64,000 nucleotides of DNA from Beroe forskalii (lineage: Eukaryota > Ctenophora > Nuda > Beroida > Beroidae), in contig WFMF01000237.1 in the NCBI GenBank assembly GCA_011033025.1, positions 62,001 through 126,000 of the forward strand. Direction: 5' to 3'. This document shows, piece after piece, positions 1 through 12,527 of the stretch; the first letter of the stretch is position 1, and every line of letters starts with the position of its first letter. The notes below the pieces were generated by a model. That model did no database searches. It was not told the DNA's origin and saw nothing but the letters and a program-made list of their open reading frames with translations. A program made the translations under genes and the position numbers.

Positions 1-620
1 TAGAGTGGGTTCGTTAACTTGCTCTTTGACTTTGTTACAGTTACTTTACAGCCTCTAGAGTGAGTTTGTGAACTTGCTCTTTGACTTTGTTACAGTTACT
101 TTACAGCCTCTAGAGTGAGTTCGTGAACTTGCTCTTTGACTTTGTTACAGTTACTTTACAGCCTCTAGAGTGAGTTTGTGAACTTGCTCTTTTACTTTGT
201 TACAGTTACTTTACAGCATCTAGAGTGAGTTAGTGAACTTGCTCTTTGACTTTGTTACAGTTACTTTACAGCTTCTAGAGTAAGGGAGTGAACTTGCTCT
301 TTGACTTTGTTACAGTTACTTTACAGCCTCTAGAGTGAGGGTGAACTTGCTCTTACTTTGTTACAGTTACTTTACAGCATCTAGAGTGAGAGTGAACTTG
401 CTCTTTGACTTTGTTACAGTTACTTTACAGCTTTTGACTTTGTTAGTTACTTTACAGCCTCTACAGTGAGTTAGTGAACTTGCTCTTTGACTTTGTTACA
501 GTTACTTTACAGCCTCTACAGTGAGTTTGTGGACTTGCTCTTTGACTTTGTTACAGTTACTTTACAGCCTCTAGAGTGAGTTAGTGAACTTGCTCTTTTA
601 CTTTGTTACAGTTACTTTAC
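1..620. repeat. 55-bp tandem satellite, about 11 copies
   Basis: A unit of about 55 bp is repeated head to tail from the window edge to about 620. Each unit holds the cores ctctagagtgag, gaacttgctctttgac and ttgttacagttactttaca. Copies differ by point changes and small deletions; a shortened unit lies near 420-470. The array probably extends left of the window. No reading frame runs through it. Confidence 0.95.
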
Positions 621-3600
621 AGTCTTCATAATGCAGTGAGTGGCGTGACACTGTATGAATTGTATCGTTATCAAGTATACATTGGATGGTATATAGGGTT
701 AGATAAGTAGATAACGAACTATCCCTATTCATATTGCTGTTATCGAGGGATTTCTTGATCTGTTGTCAGTACCGCAGTAACGTGAGCTCCTTCTAATCAG
801 AAAGTCCAAACCCTCTTTAATTTGATGATTTAACGATCATACTTGGTCTGTTCCATAAATAATTTCCCACCTCAATAAATTGAAGAAATGAGCTTCAATA
901 AATGGAATAAAGTACGCCATGGAATAAAATACATGATTCAATGTTATAGACACCAGCCTGTCGAACCACCATTTTGCAATGATCGTGAACATCTGTAACT
1001 CCCATGAAAGCGATAGTTTGGTAGTTTTGAAGTTGCCTCAGAAAACGCTGTACCTGCGTCAGTAATTGCGTTCAGTAATTTTCTTGAAGTCTGGTGAACA
1101 GAAACCTGTCACATAAGTTCAAATAAGATCTAGGGACTCAGTTCGATCATGTAGTTAGTCCCACAGTGCGCATTGCGCATGCAGTACTGTAGCAGGTCTA
1201 AGTTAGTATATTCTTTAGGCTTTGTGTTTTTGAGTTAAATAACGACTTACGACATACAGCGGCGGACTTAACCAACGTTTCTATAATCAAAACAGTTTAT
1301 TGTAACGCCGTTTACTGATAATGAGATAAGGCATATCTTGTTCATCAAAATTTTGCGTAGATTCAGGCAGTTTACTCGAAAATTCTCCTATCTCAAACAG
1401 TTTACCAGGAATAGGGCAATGAAATTATTTATTGATCATACTAAGGATAAGATGCGATCATCCTCAAATTACAATACTTTTCCAATAATTAGGTGTGTTG
1501 GGTAGCAGTGAGCGTGAAATCACACCCACTAACTCACATATCTCAGATAATCACGAGATCAGCCGTACTATCGATCACGTTACTGCATTGCCACGTGTAA
1601 CGCTACAGTTACTCCTGTTATTCCTTTATTCTGCTCTCACGTGACCTTGCCTGGATTGGGTTACACAAAACCTGCCGTTTAGTAGTCAGTGTCATGCCAT
1701 CCCACCGAAAATGTGATATATTGTAGAGTGACGTCACTATCAAGGTATGATACAGTGAGTTGATGACATCACACCACCATCTTCCCAACCTCTCACCCAA
1801 TAAAATGTAACTCTTCTGCCTCTACTCATTCCTCACTTTGAATATGTTACACACACCTGTGAGCTCCAATACCCACCACTTCCTACTCTATCACCTTGCT
1901 TTCCCCTCATTTCCCAGGCAATAACACCTCGTTTCCCAATTCCTACAGGAACTCACTCTCTCCTCGTCTCACGTTTCTCTGATGGTTTTTATAATGGTTA
2001 TAGCTCCTACCAGACGCTAGTATACATAATGTAGGAAAGTAGTAATCGATGGCTGAACGATTGCCCTTTTAGGTTTTACCCTCTCCCCCAACTTTAAAGA
2101 GGTTCTTGTGATTCTATAATTTATAGGCTTTCAGTGGGAATTCATACTATTTCGAATTGTGGCGATCTTTTTTTAAACCGAAATCACTATCAGATCTGAG
2201 ATGCCCAATCTGCCCGCGAGAAAACAGGACCCCGCTAATAATTTTCTACCTAACAGAGGCTCTGTCTCCCGCGGAGCAGTGTGGATGTGGCCGGAAGGCC
2301 CCCATCCCAGATCTGGTGATTTTTTAATAGGACAGAAAGTATTCCACGCTACCAGCAAATGACTTGTGGCGATCTTGTTATTTCCAGCTTCAAGTATCAA
2401 ACTACAACTTGTTGGCCTCAAACAATTTCAATACTTAGTTCTGAAAAAAATCTAGGTTTTTGATTCACCTGTCACTTTTTTGAAATTTGTTGACCGAATA
2501 TCATGTATCTGAGTCAGTTCTCTTGTACATCAATTATAGTGATTTTATCATGACCCATTTCACACTGTCCCACATTGCCGGTCCTTAACCGTTGAACATT
2601 ACATCACTTTTACATTGTTACATCATTTTAACCATCTCCCTGGGACGACATGTCACATGACTCTCCTTATTAACACGTGATAGTTACCCGTCATATGTCA
2701 ACATATGTAAGAGGTGATGTAATGGGACGTGTTGTTAAATTCTTTAGAAGTTCCATCATTTATAACGGCTTACCGACACCGATAATGATATTTTGGATGT
2801 GGTTTCCTCATTTTATCATGATTGTGATGTCTCATATCATGACACTGATGTCTCTCATCATGATAATGATGTCTCATATATTCCTGTGTGACGTTTTGCT
2901 GAATTTTAAGAATTTTAAAAGCTCTATGGTAGGTGCGTGTTTTCTTGACACTCCCAAAGATATATTGTGGTTTGATCCCCAATGATCACCATTGGCCACT
3001 ACCATGTTCACACACGAAAGGTTACATTTCAGTAACCTGATACTGTTAAACTCTCATCATTTAATTACATTACCTTTCATTTTGTGAATTTGTAAAGTAG
3101 GGGTGGCGTTTGCCCAGTGATCATCGCATAAGTTAAATCAGTATTGTCTTGGTAGTCATGATGTGTCATCGGGTCACAATTTTTTAGGTACCTACTGTCC
3201 ACATTGCTGATTATCTTTTACTGCTGCTGTTTTTATTTTCAATTGAACATTTACGTACCTACAACTATAGATATAATTTAATCATTGAGTTTTAAAACTT
3301 TATTCTAAACCATTTACGTACCTACCAATCTCACTATCTTTCTCGATACCTTGCCCTTCCCTCGATACCAGTCATATTTTATGGAATCGTGTGATTTTGA
3401 AATTTTTCCTTGAGTACAATAACTGGTTATCCATGTGTCCATGTGGCATTGGAAGCTTCTCATATTACCGATAAGAGTTTCCTTATCAGTGACTCCCAGT
3501 GTAACTTGATCCTTGTAATTCCCTTATCTTACACTACACTCCGCGTTATTTCGCCCACTTCCCTTCCCTTCCACACGCATTGGCTTGTTTTACCGCATTT

Positions 3601-3787
3601 TCTGAGCTTAAAAATGCGTCACGTGCCTATTCAGGCTTAATTACATACCTTAAATTTAGTTATTCGTGTAGTGGTTATATGTTTTATTACGAATTATCAC
3701 ATTTTATCGCATTACTTTAATACTCCGAGTGATTCACCAAATCTCACATTATCTAACTCCCTCTCAAATTTGAGCTAGCAGTGCATC
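621..3787. other. AT-rich noncoding DNA upstream of profilin
   Basis: I see no supportable gene here. Open frames are short, begin mid-sequence and show no domain. Around 2805-2880 a short imperfect repeat (variants of atgatgtctcatatcatga) produces an apparent Met/Ile/His-rich peptide on either strand, which I treat as a repeat artefact. The last few hundred bases before 3788 presumably hold the profilin promoter and 5' untranslated region, but I find no clear TATA box. Confidence 0.6.
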
Positions 3788-4210
3788 ATGTCTTGGGATA
3801 GCTACGCCGACTCTCTCATCGGATCTTACTGCGAATACCACGCGGACAAGATGGCTATCATCGGCATCGACACTGCTTCCTGCTGGACTACCCCTGGCAC
3901 TGCCACCACCCTCAACATCTCCCCTGAGGAGGCCGCCAACATCGCCGCCCTTTTCAAGGACTGGGACTTCTCCCGCGTGCAGAGCGGCTTCTCCAACGGC
4001 ATCTTCGTGGAGGGTAAGAAGTACAGGTTCCTGCGCGCAGACGACGACGACAAGCTGGTGGTGGGCAAGCTGGCCGAGAACGGTGCCATCACCCTCATGC
4101 GCGCGGAGCAGTGCGTGGTGGCCGCGCACACCGCAGAGGGCAAGCAGCAGGGAAAGGTTAACGACGGAACGAGCAAGATGGTCGAGTACCTCAAGTCTGT
4201 GGGGTACTAG
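3788..4210 (+). CDS. Profilin (intronless)
   Basis: A complete 140-residue single-exon frame from ATG at 3788 to TAG at 4208-4210. Profilins bind monomeric actin, proline-rich ligands and phosphoinositides in the cytoplasm and help control actin assembly. The protein starts MSWDSYADSLI, the usual N-terminal profilin helix with its conserved Trp. It continues with an AIIGIDTASCWTTPG strand-turn region and ISPEEAANIA helix, then FVEGKKYRFLRAD and a C-terminal helix MVEYLKSVGY. Length is exactly family-typical. By memory it is closest to the sea-urchin-type invertebrate profilins (MSWDSYVDNL..., ...YQFLR...). Codon use is GC-rich against AT-rich flanks, as expected of a highly expressed gene. 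Its neighbours are unrelated. The lack of introns could mean an old retrocopy or intron loss; the frame is intact. Confidence 0.93.
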   Translation: MSWDSYADSLIGSYCEYHADKMAIIGIDTASCWTTPGTATTLNISPEEAANIAALFKDWDFSRVQSGFSNGIFVEGKKYRFLRADDDDKLVVGKLAENGAITLMRAEQCVVAAHTAEGKQQGKVNDGTSKMVEYLKSVGY

Positions 4211-4640
4211 GGACTCTGTGGGGTTACTCCGGTGTTCTTCTGGCTATTTTATAATGTTTTAAAATGTTTCCTGAGTGATTTTCAAATAATTCTCTTGGTA
4301 CAGGTACATTGTTTACCTCACAATATCAAATATGTATCATATTGTGTTAAATCATTAATTCGATTGGTGAAGAAGAGGTTGCCGATTTTGCAATTTGAAT
4401 TATATTAATAACTTGTTTATGGTGTCTAAGTGACCACAACATCAGGTTTTGTTTGGACATTGGTAATTTTGCTTTAGATAATAGAATTTTGGTCATTTTT
4501 CATGACATACTTTTGCGTGCATCTTCTATTATGTAATAGCATTTTTAAGTCATCAACTTTGAAAATATACTCGCTGTTATTAATGTTTCAGTTTTTCGGC
4601 ATTTAACTTAAAGTTACTGTTACTGTTAGGGAGCTGTCAG
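4211..4640. other. AT-rich 3' flank of profilin
   Basis: Noncoding. It likely contains the profilin 3' untranslated region, but I could not pick a convincing AATAAA signal. Confidence 0.5.
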
Positions 4641-4679
4641 TGTCACATGTTACCGGCTAACCCAAAAAGTGTACAAAAA

Positions 4680-5020
4680 TGAAGCTTCCCAGTTGGCACA
4701 GAAACGTATAAAAAAGGTTTATACTTTGCTTTATACTTGAACGTTCTTTGAGAAATTAAACCTTAACCAAACGAAATAACGTTAAATAAACGTTCATCAA
4801 ATTAAAAGGTTTTTGCGTAACGGTTTAAATCTTAAAACCGGTTTAAAATCAACGTTTTATAAACTTTTTAAATAAGCGTTTTATAAAGTTAAACTTAAAC
4901 GTTTAAAATTAACATTTTAATTTCATAAACGTTTATAATTACGACTACGTTAAAACAAAGAACGTTCACAAACGTTTCGGTTCATAAAAAACGTTTATCT
5001 TATGATACGTTTATGGTAGG
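4680..5020. repeat. AT-rich block of short AACGTTT palindromes
   Basis: The motifs aacgttt, aaacgtt and tttaaac recur every 15-30 bp on both strands, for example gtttataaacgtttaa-like strings. It reads as a degenerate palindromic repeat with no coding content. Confidence 0.6.
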
Positions 5021-5099
5021 GGTACCTCGAAAAATTAAGACAAACGTTCTAAACAAAATATTTCCTTGTAGTTTGCAGAATATCATGATTTGTCACATG

Positions 5100-6450
5100 C
5101 TATGTCACATAAAAGTATTTGTCTCTGGTCGTGGTGCGCGCGTGAGTGGGTCAGGCTTGTCTTGTCTGACGTTGACAGACCCTCTCGAGAATTGCCAGAC
5201 GTTGCCGGGCCCCCCCCCCCCGGACAGGCAACGTCTGGCAACTCGAGAATCTCAATCAGCGCCGGGCGAGGCGCTGATTCTCATTTGATAATTTAGACCC
5301 TCGGCCTCGTGTTGCCCTAAGCCGTTTAGGGCAACACGAGACCTTCCTAAGCCCGCATAGACAGTGTACGCGCCCTCGCGCCCACCCTGTTCTGAGGAAG
5401 CGCGCGCGACGATAACTAATGACATCCTTGCCTGGCCCCAAGCAAGCCCTGGTTAGGGGAAAGCATTGCTAAACACGTATATCCCTGTGTGGCTCGCGCG
5501 GCGCGTACACACACCTATGCGGGCTTTAGGAAGGGAAGGCATCGTGAGACTTCAGAGCCGCGCGCTGACCGCATAGGTGTGTGTACGCTTTCTAAGCCCG
5601 CATAGGTGTGTAACTGTACACGCCGCGCGCTTCCCGAAGGCGAGACGGGGACCTTATTTCGCGAAATAATGGTCTGAGACAACGTCTGACAAGCGGGCCC
5701 CAACTGTACTCGCAGGTACGTCTGGTAGATTTAACATCCTATGACGCGCGCGCGCGCCATTTTTCACGCGGGGACACGACCCGTCATTTTCAGGTATCTT
5801 GCGCGCTAGGGGGATGGGTGAAATCCATCTAAAGGTATTTTTCTGTGTTTAATCCTAAGCCCGCATGACCCTGTACGCGCCGCGCTAACCTTAATCCTGG
5901 GGAAGCGCCGCGCCTAACAAATCTACGACCCTAGCAAAACCTAACCCTATTCCTAAAGCGCATAGGTGTTAATTATATTTTCTGAGTGACGTCATTGTCA
6001 TAGGGATAATGTGTTTAGCAATTTTTAATAGTATGAGGCACCCATTTTGCGGACATTTCATTGTTTTATTCAGACTTGCCAGACGGTGGCGCGCACTCAA
6101 GGGGCCGTCCGGCCTGGCAAAATTTCAAAAGGTCGAGACGTTGATTGCTAAACACGCCAGACCCTGTCTGGCGCGCTTCCTCAGGGTAAAAACGCCTGAC
6201 AAAATTCAAAAGGAAGAGACACGAGTTAAAGTCAGAAACCAGAGCCCAGGTTATCGCAATGTCGCACCGCGTTTGGTGTCGGCGTGACGGATCTGAAGGG
6301 CAAATCGTGATAACAGATGGGCGAATGGAATGGCAAGCTGCCAAACACCAACCTCTTCCGATCCGTGACTGGTGTCAACAACGTCATTTATTGATCCCCA
6401 AACCTCTTCCGATCCGTGACTAATGAGATCATCAGTGATCAGTATTGCAA
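5100..6450. repeat. GC-rich island of hairpins and repeated units
   Basis: The base composition changes sharply to GC-rich, with many CG and gcgcgc runs. Several inverted repeats are visible. Arms at about 5180-5210 and 5222-5250 share gccagacgttgcc and flank a run of C. A perfect 15-bp palindrome has arms 5306-5320 and 5326-5340 with a 5-base loop. The arms cgccagaccctgtctggcg lie near 6154-6173. The phrase taagcccgcata with tgtacgcgc is scattered at about 5350, 5520, 5595 and 5860. A phrase containing cctcttccgatccgtgact occurs twice near 6351 and 6402. Likely a cluster of small foldback elements. Confidence 0.7.
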
Positions 6451-6652
6451 AGCACATCTTACTGTAGTCGATTAGCAGTAGTTTAAGCCACTACTGTTCC
6501 TCCTTATTAAAGTTCATTCTAGTTAAATCGCCTCAACAGGGGCTACACGCACGAAATCAGGGGCTCTGGTTTCAAATAACGATGAACGGAGGCATCATAC
6601 AATTAATTTCATTGTTGGTAACCATAACTTACTAAATTTCTCTATTAACAAA

Positions 6653-6658
6653 TTTATT
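6653..6658 (-). terminator. Candidate polyadenylation signal AATAAA for SUCLG1
   Basis: AATAAA on the minus strand about 190 bases beyond the SUCLG1 stop codon. Position and sequence fit a polyadenylation signal; usage is unproven. Confidence 0.45.
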
Positions 6659-6850
6659 GAAATCACATCTCATGGTATACAAATTACTCGAAACATAATA
6701 TTATGCACAACATCCCATTACATATGTATTTGAGGAGTCATTTGTCCGAGAAGCGTTTAATGTGGAACATGCACTCCCAATCCAAGCCAAGCTGTAAAAT
6801 CCTCATGTAGTGCAGTTATTCTGAGTGTCGTCAGAAGAGTATTGATATCC

Positions 6851-9800
6851 CTACACCATCATCTGAAAAAGAAGAGCAGTGAGCACAACCGGGAAACAAC
6901 AATGGGGTGAATATTCAAGTTACTAATACAGCCGTGGGGATTTGGAATTATGTACTTCTGAGGACCTAATCGTGCTGTCTCGGCCTTTTGAGGCACTTGG
7001 GTGCTTATTGCAGCGCATGACAACGCACAAGTGCAATTTGCATTCAAAACATATCAAAGAACATGAAGGAGATAACACTGCCATCTACCTGTACTAATGA
7101 AGTTCCTATCATAGCAGGGTTTCTTGTCACACAAACATCGGCTGCTTCCAGCGCCGCTATCTTCTCCTCGGCGCCCCCTTTACCCCCGGAGATAATGGCG
7201 CCGGCGTGACCCATCCGGCGGCCTGGCGGGGCAGACACCCCAGCGATGAAGGACACGACGGGCTTAGCATTAGCTCCGGAGTTGTGTTCCTTGAGGTAAT
7301 CGGCTGCTGCCTCTTCCGCACTTCCACCAATCTCACCGATCATCACAATACCTGGGCATGGTGTGGGGTGAGTGGCATATAACAGATAAAGTTTTGTCAA
7401 ACTCCACACAGCTGGAATAATGATTGCGAACTAGTAGGGGATTGTCACTACAAAGAAAGCATGATAACTTGTGATATAAATGATAACTAAATATAACCTT
7501 TGGTTTCTGGGTCGTTGAGGAACACTTCGAGACAATCAATGAAGTTAGTACCATTGAATGGATCACCACCAATGCCTGAAATTACGAATACTCGTCAAAA
7601 AGGGATGGTTCAAATTGTGGAATACTAATCGTGGATAAATTGTGACAACGGTACCTTATTAACAACGATACCTTATTAACGACAGTACCTTATTAACAAT
7701 GGTACCTTATAAACATTAAACAACGGTACCATATAAACACCGGTACCTTATTAACGACGATACCTTATTAATACCGGTTCACGTTCAACAACGGTACCTT
7801 ATTAACACCGGTACTTTATAAACACCGGTACTTTATAAACAACGGCACCTTACTAACAACGGTACCTTACTAACAACGGTACCTTACTAACAACGGTACC
7901 TTACTAACAACGGTACCTTACTAACAACGGTACCTTACGATTAATGGTACCTAACTAACAACGGTACCTTACTAACAACGGTACCTTATTAACAACGGCA
8001 CCATACTAACAACGGTACCTTACTAACAACGGTACCTTACTAATAATGGTACCTTACTAACAATGGTACCTTACTAACAATGGTACCTTATTAACAACGG
8101 TACCTTATTAACAACGGTACCTTATTAACAACGGTACCTTATTAACAACGGTGCCTTATTGACAACGGTACCTTATTAACAACGGTACCTAATTAACAAC
8201 GGTACCTAATTAACAACAGGAGAAAGACAACTTCAACAAGGAAAATGAACGAATATAATGGCCAGACCTGCTGTGCATGTCTTTATATATGTCGGTTGAC
8301 ACCACCAAGAACCCAATCAACCATGACGAATGCCGTTACGTGCACATACCAACGCTATGACGTTGACACCACTCAGGCATGACGAACAGCTATGTTTGCA
8401 CATTCCACATACCAACGCTATGACGTTGACACCACTCATCATAAAATCGAGTATGACGAATAACGTTACGTACAATGCATAAGGCGTTAGCACCAAACGC
8501 TCAACAGACTAAATAAATATTTGCCCAACCGTATTATACACCGGCAATGAAAGAAGCCTAGCTACTTCTTCGCGAAATGGCCCCCATTAAATGCTGAACC
8601 GTACGGCCTACCACGCGCGCTCGAAATGCGCGTGCGACAAATGCTCACATTGAAAATTTTGTATACAAATAACCCAAATTTTGTGAAGCACGCTCCTGTC
8701 AGCACTGTAAATGCGCGCGCGCGTTCGACTCACGTTGTAGATTAGGTAACGCGGGATTTCGTCAGACCGACCGACAGTGATGTCACAATGATAACTTCGG
8801 CATGTTATAAGTAATTTCTCTGTTTTATCACGTGATTTTGCTCCTTATTGAGTGCAAATAACAGACAATACATGCCAACACACAGAGTCTGTCCAAGTCC
8901 CGACCTCGTGGTCTGATCTACGGCTTCGTAGGTAAGAGTTCCGGACCTTGACACGATCCCTGGTAATAATTGGATGTCCATTTAGCTGCCGTGACAAACG
9001 CACTTTGATAATAACCCAATCAACATTCACTGGTGAAAGTTCGTTTCATTTCACTAAACCCATTTGAGTTTTAGCGATTGATAATTTTCTCACAATCGTA
9101 AATATTCCAAAACATGCATAGCGGTGACCAGATAAGCATATGTTTAATTTACTAACCACACCATGATAAGAGCAAAGCAACCCACCTATTTTGCCAGGCA
9201 TGTGGATGTGTCCAGGCATGATGCCCATTTTACATTCCCCCGGTTTGATGATTCCAGGGCAGTTAGGTCCAATAAGTCGGGTTTTGTTTTGTGTCAACAA
9301 GTGTTTCTTGACTTTAACCATGTCCTGAATAGCATTTCTTAGTTAAGAATTGCATTCATCACAAACAAGGAGCTTACAAATCATTAGATTTTAAAAGGAA
9401 ACTAAATAAAATCCGATCTACCAAGCTATCACCGAACAGCTGATGTAACTACAGAATTGCTGCTATTTCTTAGAATCATTCCGATTGGCACTTACTAACT
9501 GTGGAATCCCCTCAGTAATGCAAACCACCAAACCAATCTCAGCATCAATAGCTTCCATTATGGCTCTTGCTGCGTACGGGGGCGGGACATAGATCACAGA
9601 CGCATCGCAATTAGTTTTCTCTTTTGCCTGGAAATAAAATAGTCAGGGGACAGGGAAAGCAATCACCACGAAGTTGATGAATTTTGCAAATTATTGAGGA
9701 AGATGATTTATATATACAACAATTTTGGGGACCATGAAATTGAAATTAAGAAAGTACACAGTAAACAAGAACTTTAAAATATATACATGTGCATGGTTAA

Positions 9801-10532
9801 AATGACATCTGATATCATGATTAATGATATCAGATGTGCTTGCTAGTGAATTTACCTCAAATACATTGAATAGCGCGGCCACCTATGTTATGCAATACAA
9901 GGCGTACATTTGCAACGCGTACATCTGCATGATTCAAACTAAAACAAAACAGAAAAGAAAATTGGTACTCCTCATCACATTCCGTTAAAGAAGGAGAGAT
10001 ACCGCTTTTACTTAGAAAGCAGTAAATTAAAAAGAATTAGGTAGAAGGGTCTAAACAAAGCCAATTTTACATTCTAGCATTTTACATTCCGCCCATTCTA
10101 TCAACTAACCTCGGCTACTGAGTTGAATACAGGAACCCCCAAGTGGGTTTGGCCCCCTTTACCAGGGGAGATGCCCCCGACCATGTTAGTCCCGTACTCC
10201 AGAGCTTGGGTGGTGTGTAGAGTACCCTGAGAGGGATATTAGTGACGTCATCATCCAACAATCTCACAACATAAGGACTTTAGATTGCTGAATCTAAAAA
10301 AATTAACGATATCGAATTAACAATATTTGTGTGGTCGCAGATTGAAAACGGTAATCACTAAAATTACAATAACAGACCAAATCCAGCTCACCTGTTTTCC
10401 AGTCATTCCCTGACAGATGACCTTGGTGTCCTTGTTGACCATCAGAGCAGGTCGGGTGGTGTCGTACGACATGAGTCTGGCGCCGAAGGGTCTGGCTAGC
10501 CGAGCCAGTCTTGAGGCTGCAGTACACGCCAT
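6851..10532 (-). CDS. SUCLG1: Succinyl-CoA ligase (ADP/GTP-forming) subunit alpha, mitochondrial
   Basis: Eight exons: 10532-10392, 10226-10110, 9627-9496, 9324-9186, 8959-8876, 7575-7498, 7351-7089, 6862-6851. All phases match, giving 321 residues against about 340 in mammals. The enzyme interconverts succinyl-CoA and succinate with phosphorylation of a nucleotide in the TCA cycle, as a heterodimer with a beta subunit. The N-terminus [20 protein letters not shown] is rich in Arg and Ala and lacks acids, a mitochondrial presequence. CoA-domain motifs [18 protein letters not shown] and [10 protein letters not shown] are followed by [32 protein letters not shown] and [12 protein letters not shown], which carries the phospho-histidine. 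The final exon adds only MMV and the stop. Intron 5 appears to use a GC donor. The protein is intact and I expect it to be functional. Confidence 0.95.
7635..8222. repeat. 17-bp minisatellite (ggtaccttactaacaac) in a SUCLG1 intron
   Basis: About 34 head-to-tail copies of a 17-bp unit, each holding the palindrome ggtacc, lie in the intron between exons 5 and 6. Early copies vary (ggtacttt, cgatacc); central copies are nearly identical, which suggests recent expansion from the middle. Confidence 0.95.
8285..8470. repeat. Short direct repeats following the minisatellite
   Basis: Three imperfect copies of ccaacgctatgacgttgacaccactca or its end lie between 8285 and 8470, together with repeated catgacgaa. 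Noncoding, intronic in SUCLG1. Confidence 0.6.
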
Positions 10533-12527
10533 CCTATTAGGGGGTGGTTTGTAAAACGAGGAATGGCGGGTGAAATGACAGGTTTTAAGTTGTTTGTTGA
10601 TTAACTACACAGATGATCTAGCGGTTTACAAATGAGGATTTTTACTTTTTAGTAATATTCTAGACATTATAGGCAGTCAAATGGAGTAAGCGAATGTTTT
10701 TACTATCATATTGTGCTGTGAGGGAAGACATTTAAACAGTGATGTCATGTAACAATAAATTCCAATATTCATTATCCAACATAAAAGCAAAATGTGGATA
10801 TTCCTCATTTCTTCAGAATTCCTTGAAAAAGTTAAAGAATTCCTTGAAAAGTACAATAAGCTTTTAGAACGTATACAATATGTTTCGTAGCACATATCGG
10901 AGGTTACCTACAGCAGTGTATAGACTTTATAATGGTGTATAGTGGCGTCCAGTAGACTTTTGCAAAGAGAGATGGTAGAGTTAAGTTGGAGCTGTCAACA
11001 ATCTTATCAATTAGTGTCAGTTGGCTCGTGGCCAGCCCACTTGTAATTACAATGCATCGGAAGTGTAGAAACTAACCAGATAGAGGAACTTGTATTACAC
11101 AGTGTACACCTAATGTGTCTATGTACTGGAAAAACATTCACACGTGTAACAGTGTAAACAATGTACAGTGTAAACAATGTACACGTGTTGACATTGTACA
11201 CTACAGTGTACACGTGTTTACTGTGTACACTACAGTACAGGTATTGGGTACAGAGTGCTCTGCTGGGAACAACCAGGTGCTGTTTCATAAGAGAGGAGAG
11301 TGTAGAGATTGCCAAATATTACTGTCTATATACTCTCTAGTGTTTTCTGTCGTCTGGTACAAATATAAAACGTTTAAACTTTAAAAGACTTATACTAACA
11401 TCAGGAATTACACAAACATAATGCGAACTGTACGGGAATTACACATGGGAAGGGGCTGGAACTATTGTCCTTACATTTCAAATGATTCAACATTTCAAAA
11501 GAGCGCCGGTAACATGGTTAAGTGGCGTCGTATACCGCAACTTGGTAGAAGTAGTTTATTTCAAACTTTCTAAGATCTGGGGAACATCTGAAAGTACAAC
11601 ATTTGCTCCGAAGAAACACAAACAAAAGAAGTAAACATAATGTTGCTGATGTAGACTGCTGTTACTTTTTTACTACGAATGAGATGATTAATTAGAGATA
11701 GATACTTAATGCTACATACTAAATGCTAAAAAAACATACAATGAAGCGATCACATGAAGTAGTCCGAAGTAACTGAGACCAAATTTCCAATGTCTAGGAA
11801 GATGAATTAATCAAAATACCGAATCAGTTGCACATCATGATTCATTAAATAAAATGGTGATTACGAATGAAAGTAGAACTAACTCATTACCACAACAATC
11901 ATTCTTAGTTTCTTACTCAAGTACTCAAAGATGTGTACGATAAAAACAAATGTACCATAAAAGTTGAAAGAACCTGGTTTGACTCGCTACAAATTCAAAT
12001 ACGAAAAGTCTAAAAATGTAAATGATAAACAGAACTGCATACAGCCGTTATACACATATACATTGCAGCAATTGACTTAATAAGTAAATTCCAACTGAAG
12101 AAAGAAAACTGTTAAAAACATATCTCGCCCAATCCCTCGCTTAAATCAAGGTGTAATTTAAAAATAACTATCCTTCAACACGACAGAAGTAGTACAACAT
12201 CTGAAAAAGAATAATATTAACTTCTAACCACTACAAATTCCTAATATTAATACAAACTAATATCAGCCGCTTATGCCGTATTAGCCTACTACTGTAAGTA
12301 ACTAACTCGTACGATCCCCAAATCTTCGTGACATTCACTAATCAGTACGAGAATTTCCGCACCCCGATTGGCCACATTGATAATGGTCGACCAATCAGAA
12401 TAAGCTAATACGACACCGATAACAGTTGGGAACTGCGGCACCACAATGTGATTTCAAATATATACCAGCACTTACACGAAAATAATAACTTAAAAAGACG
12501 TATAATTTCCACTACCCTGAACTCCAC
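10533..12527. other. Intergenic AT-rich DNA between SUCLG1 and PIGO
   Basis: No gene is supportable. Because SUCLG1 reads leftward, its promoter should lie just right of 10532. The PIGO 3' region should end near 12.3-12.5 kb. The cluster of gtgtacac palindromes is listed separately. Confidence 0.5.
11095..11245. repeat. Cluster of GTGTACAC / ACACGTGT palindromes
   Basis: Over 150 bp the strings gtgtacac, acacgtgt, acagtgtaaacaatgtac and cactacagtg recur in both orientations, so the block folds on itself in many registers. It contains CACGTG E-box cores and lies about 560-710 bp upstream of the SUCLG1 start codon. It could be regulatory or merely a palindromic microsatellite. Confidence 0.6.

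Noticed and set aside
2677..2985. 102-codon frame with Met/Ile/His-rich repeats
   Set aside because: Driven by a short atgatgtctcat repeat; an overlapping antisense frame is equally open, so neither is convincing.
3764..4194. Minus-strand frames over profilin
   Set aside because: Shadows of the GC-rich profilin gene in antisense.
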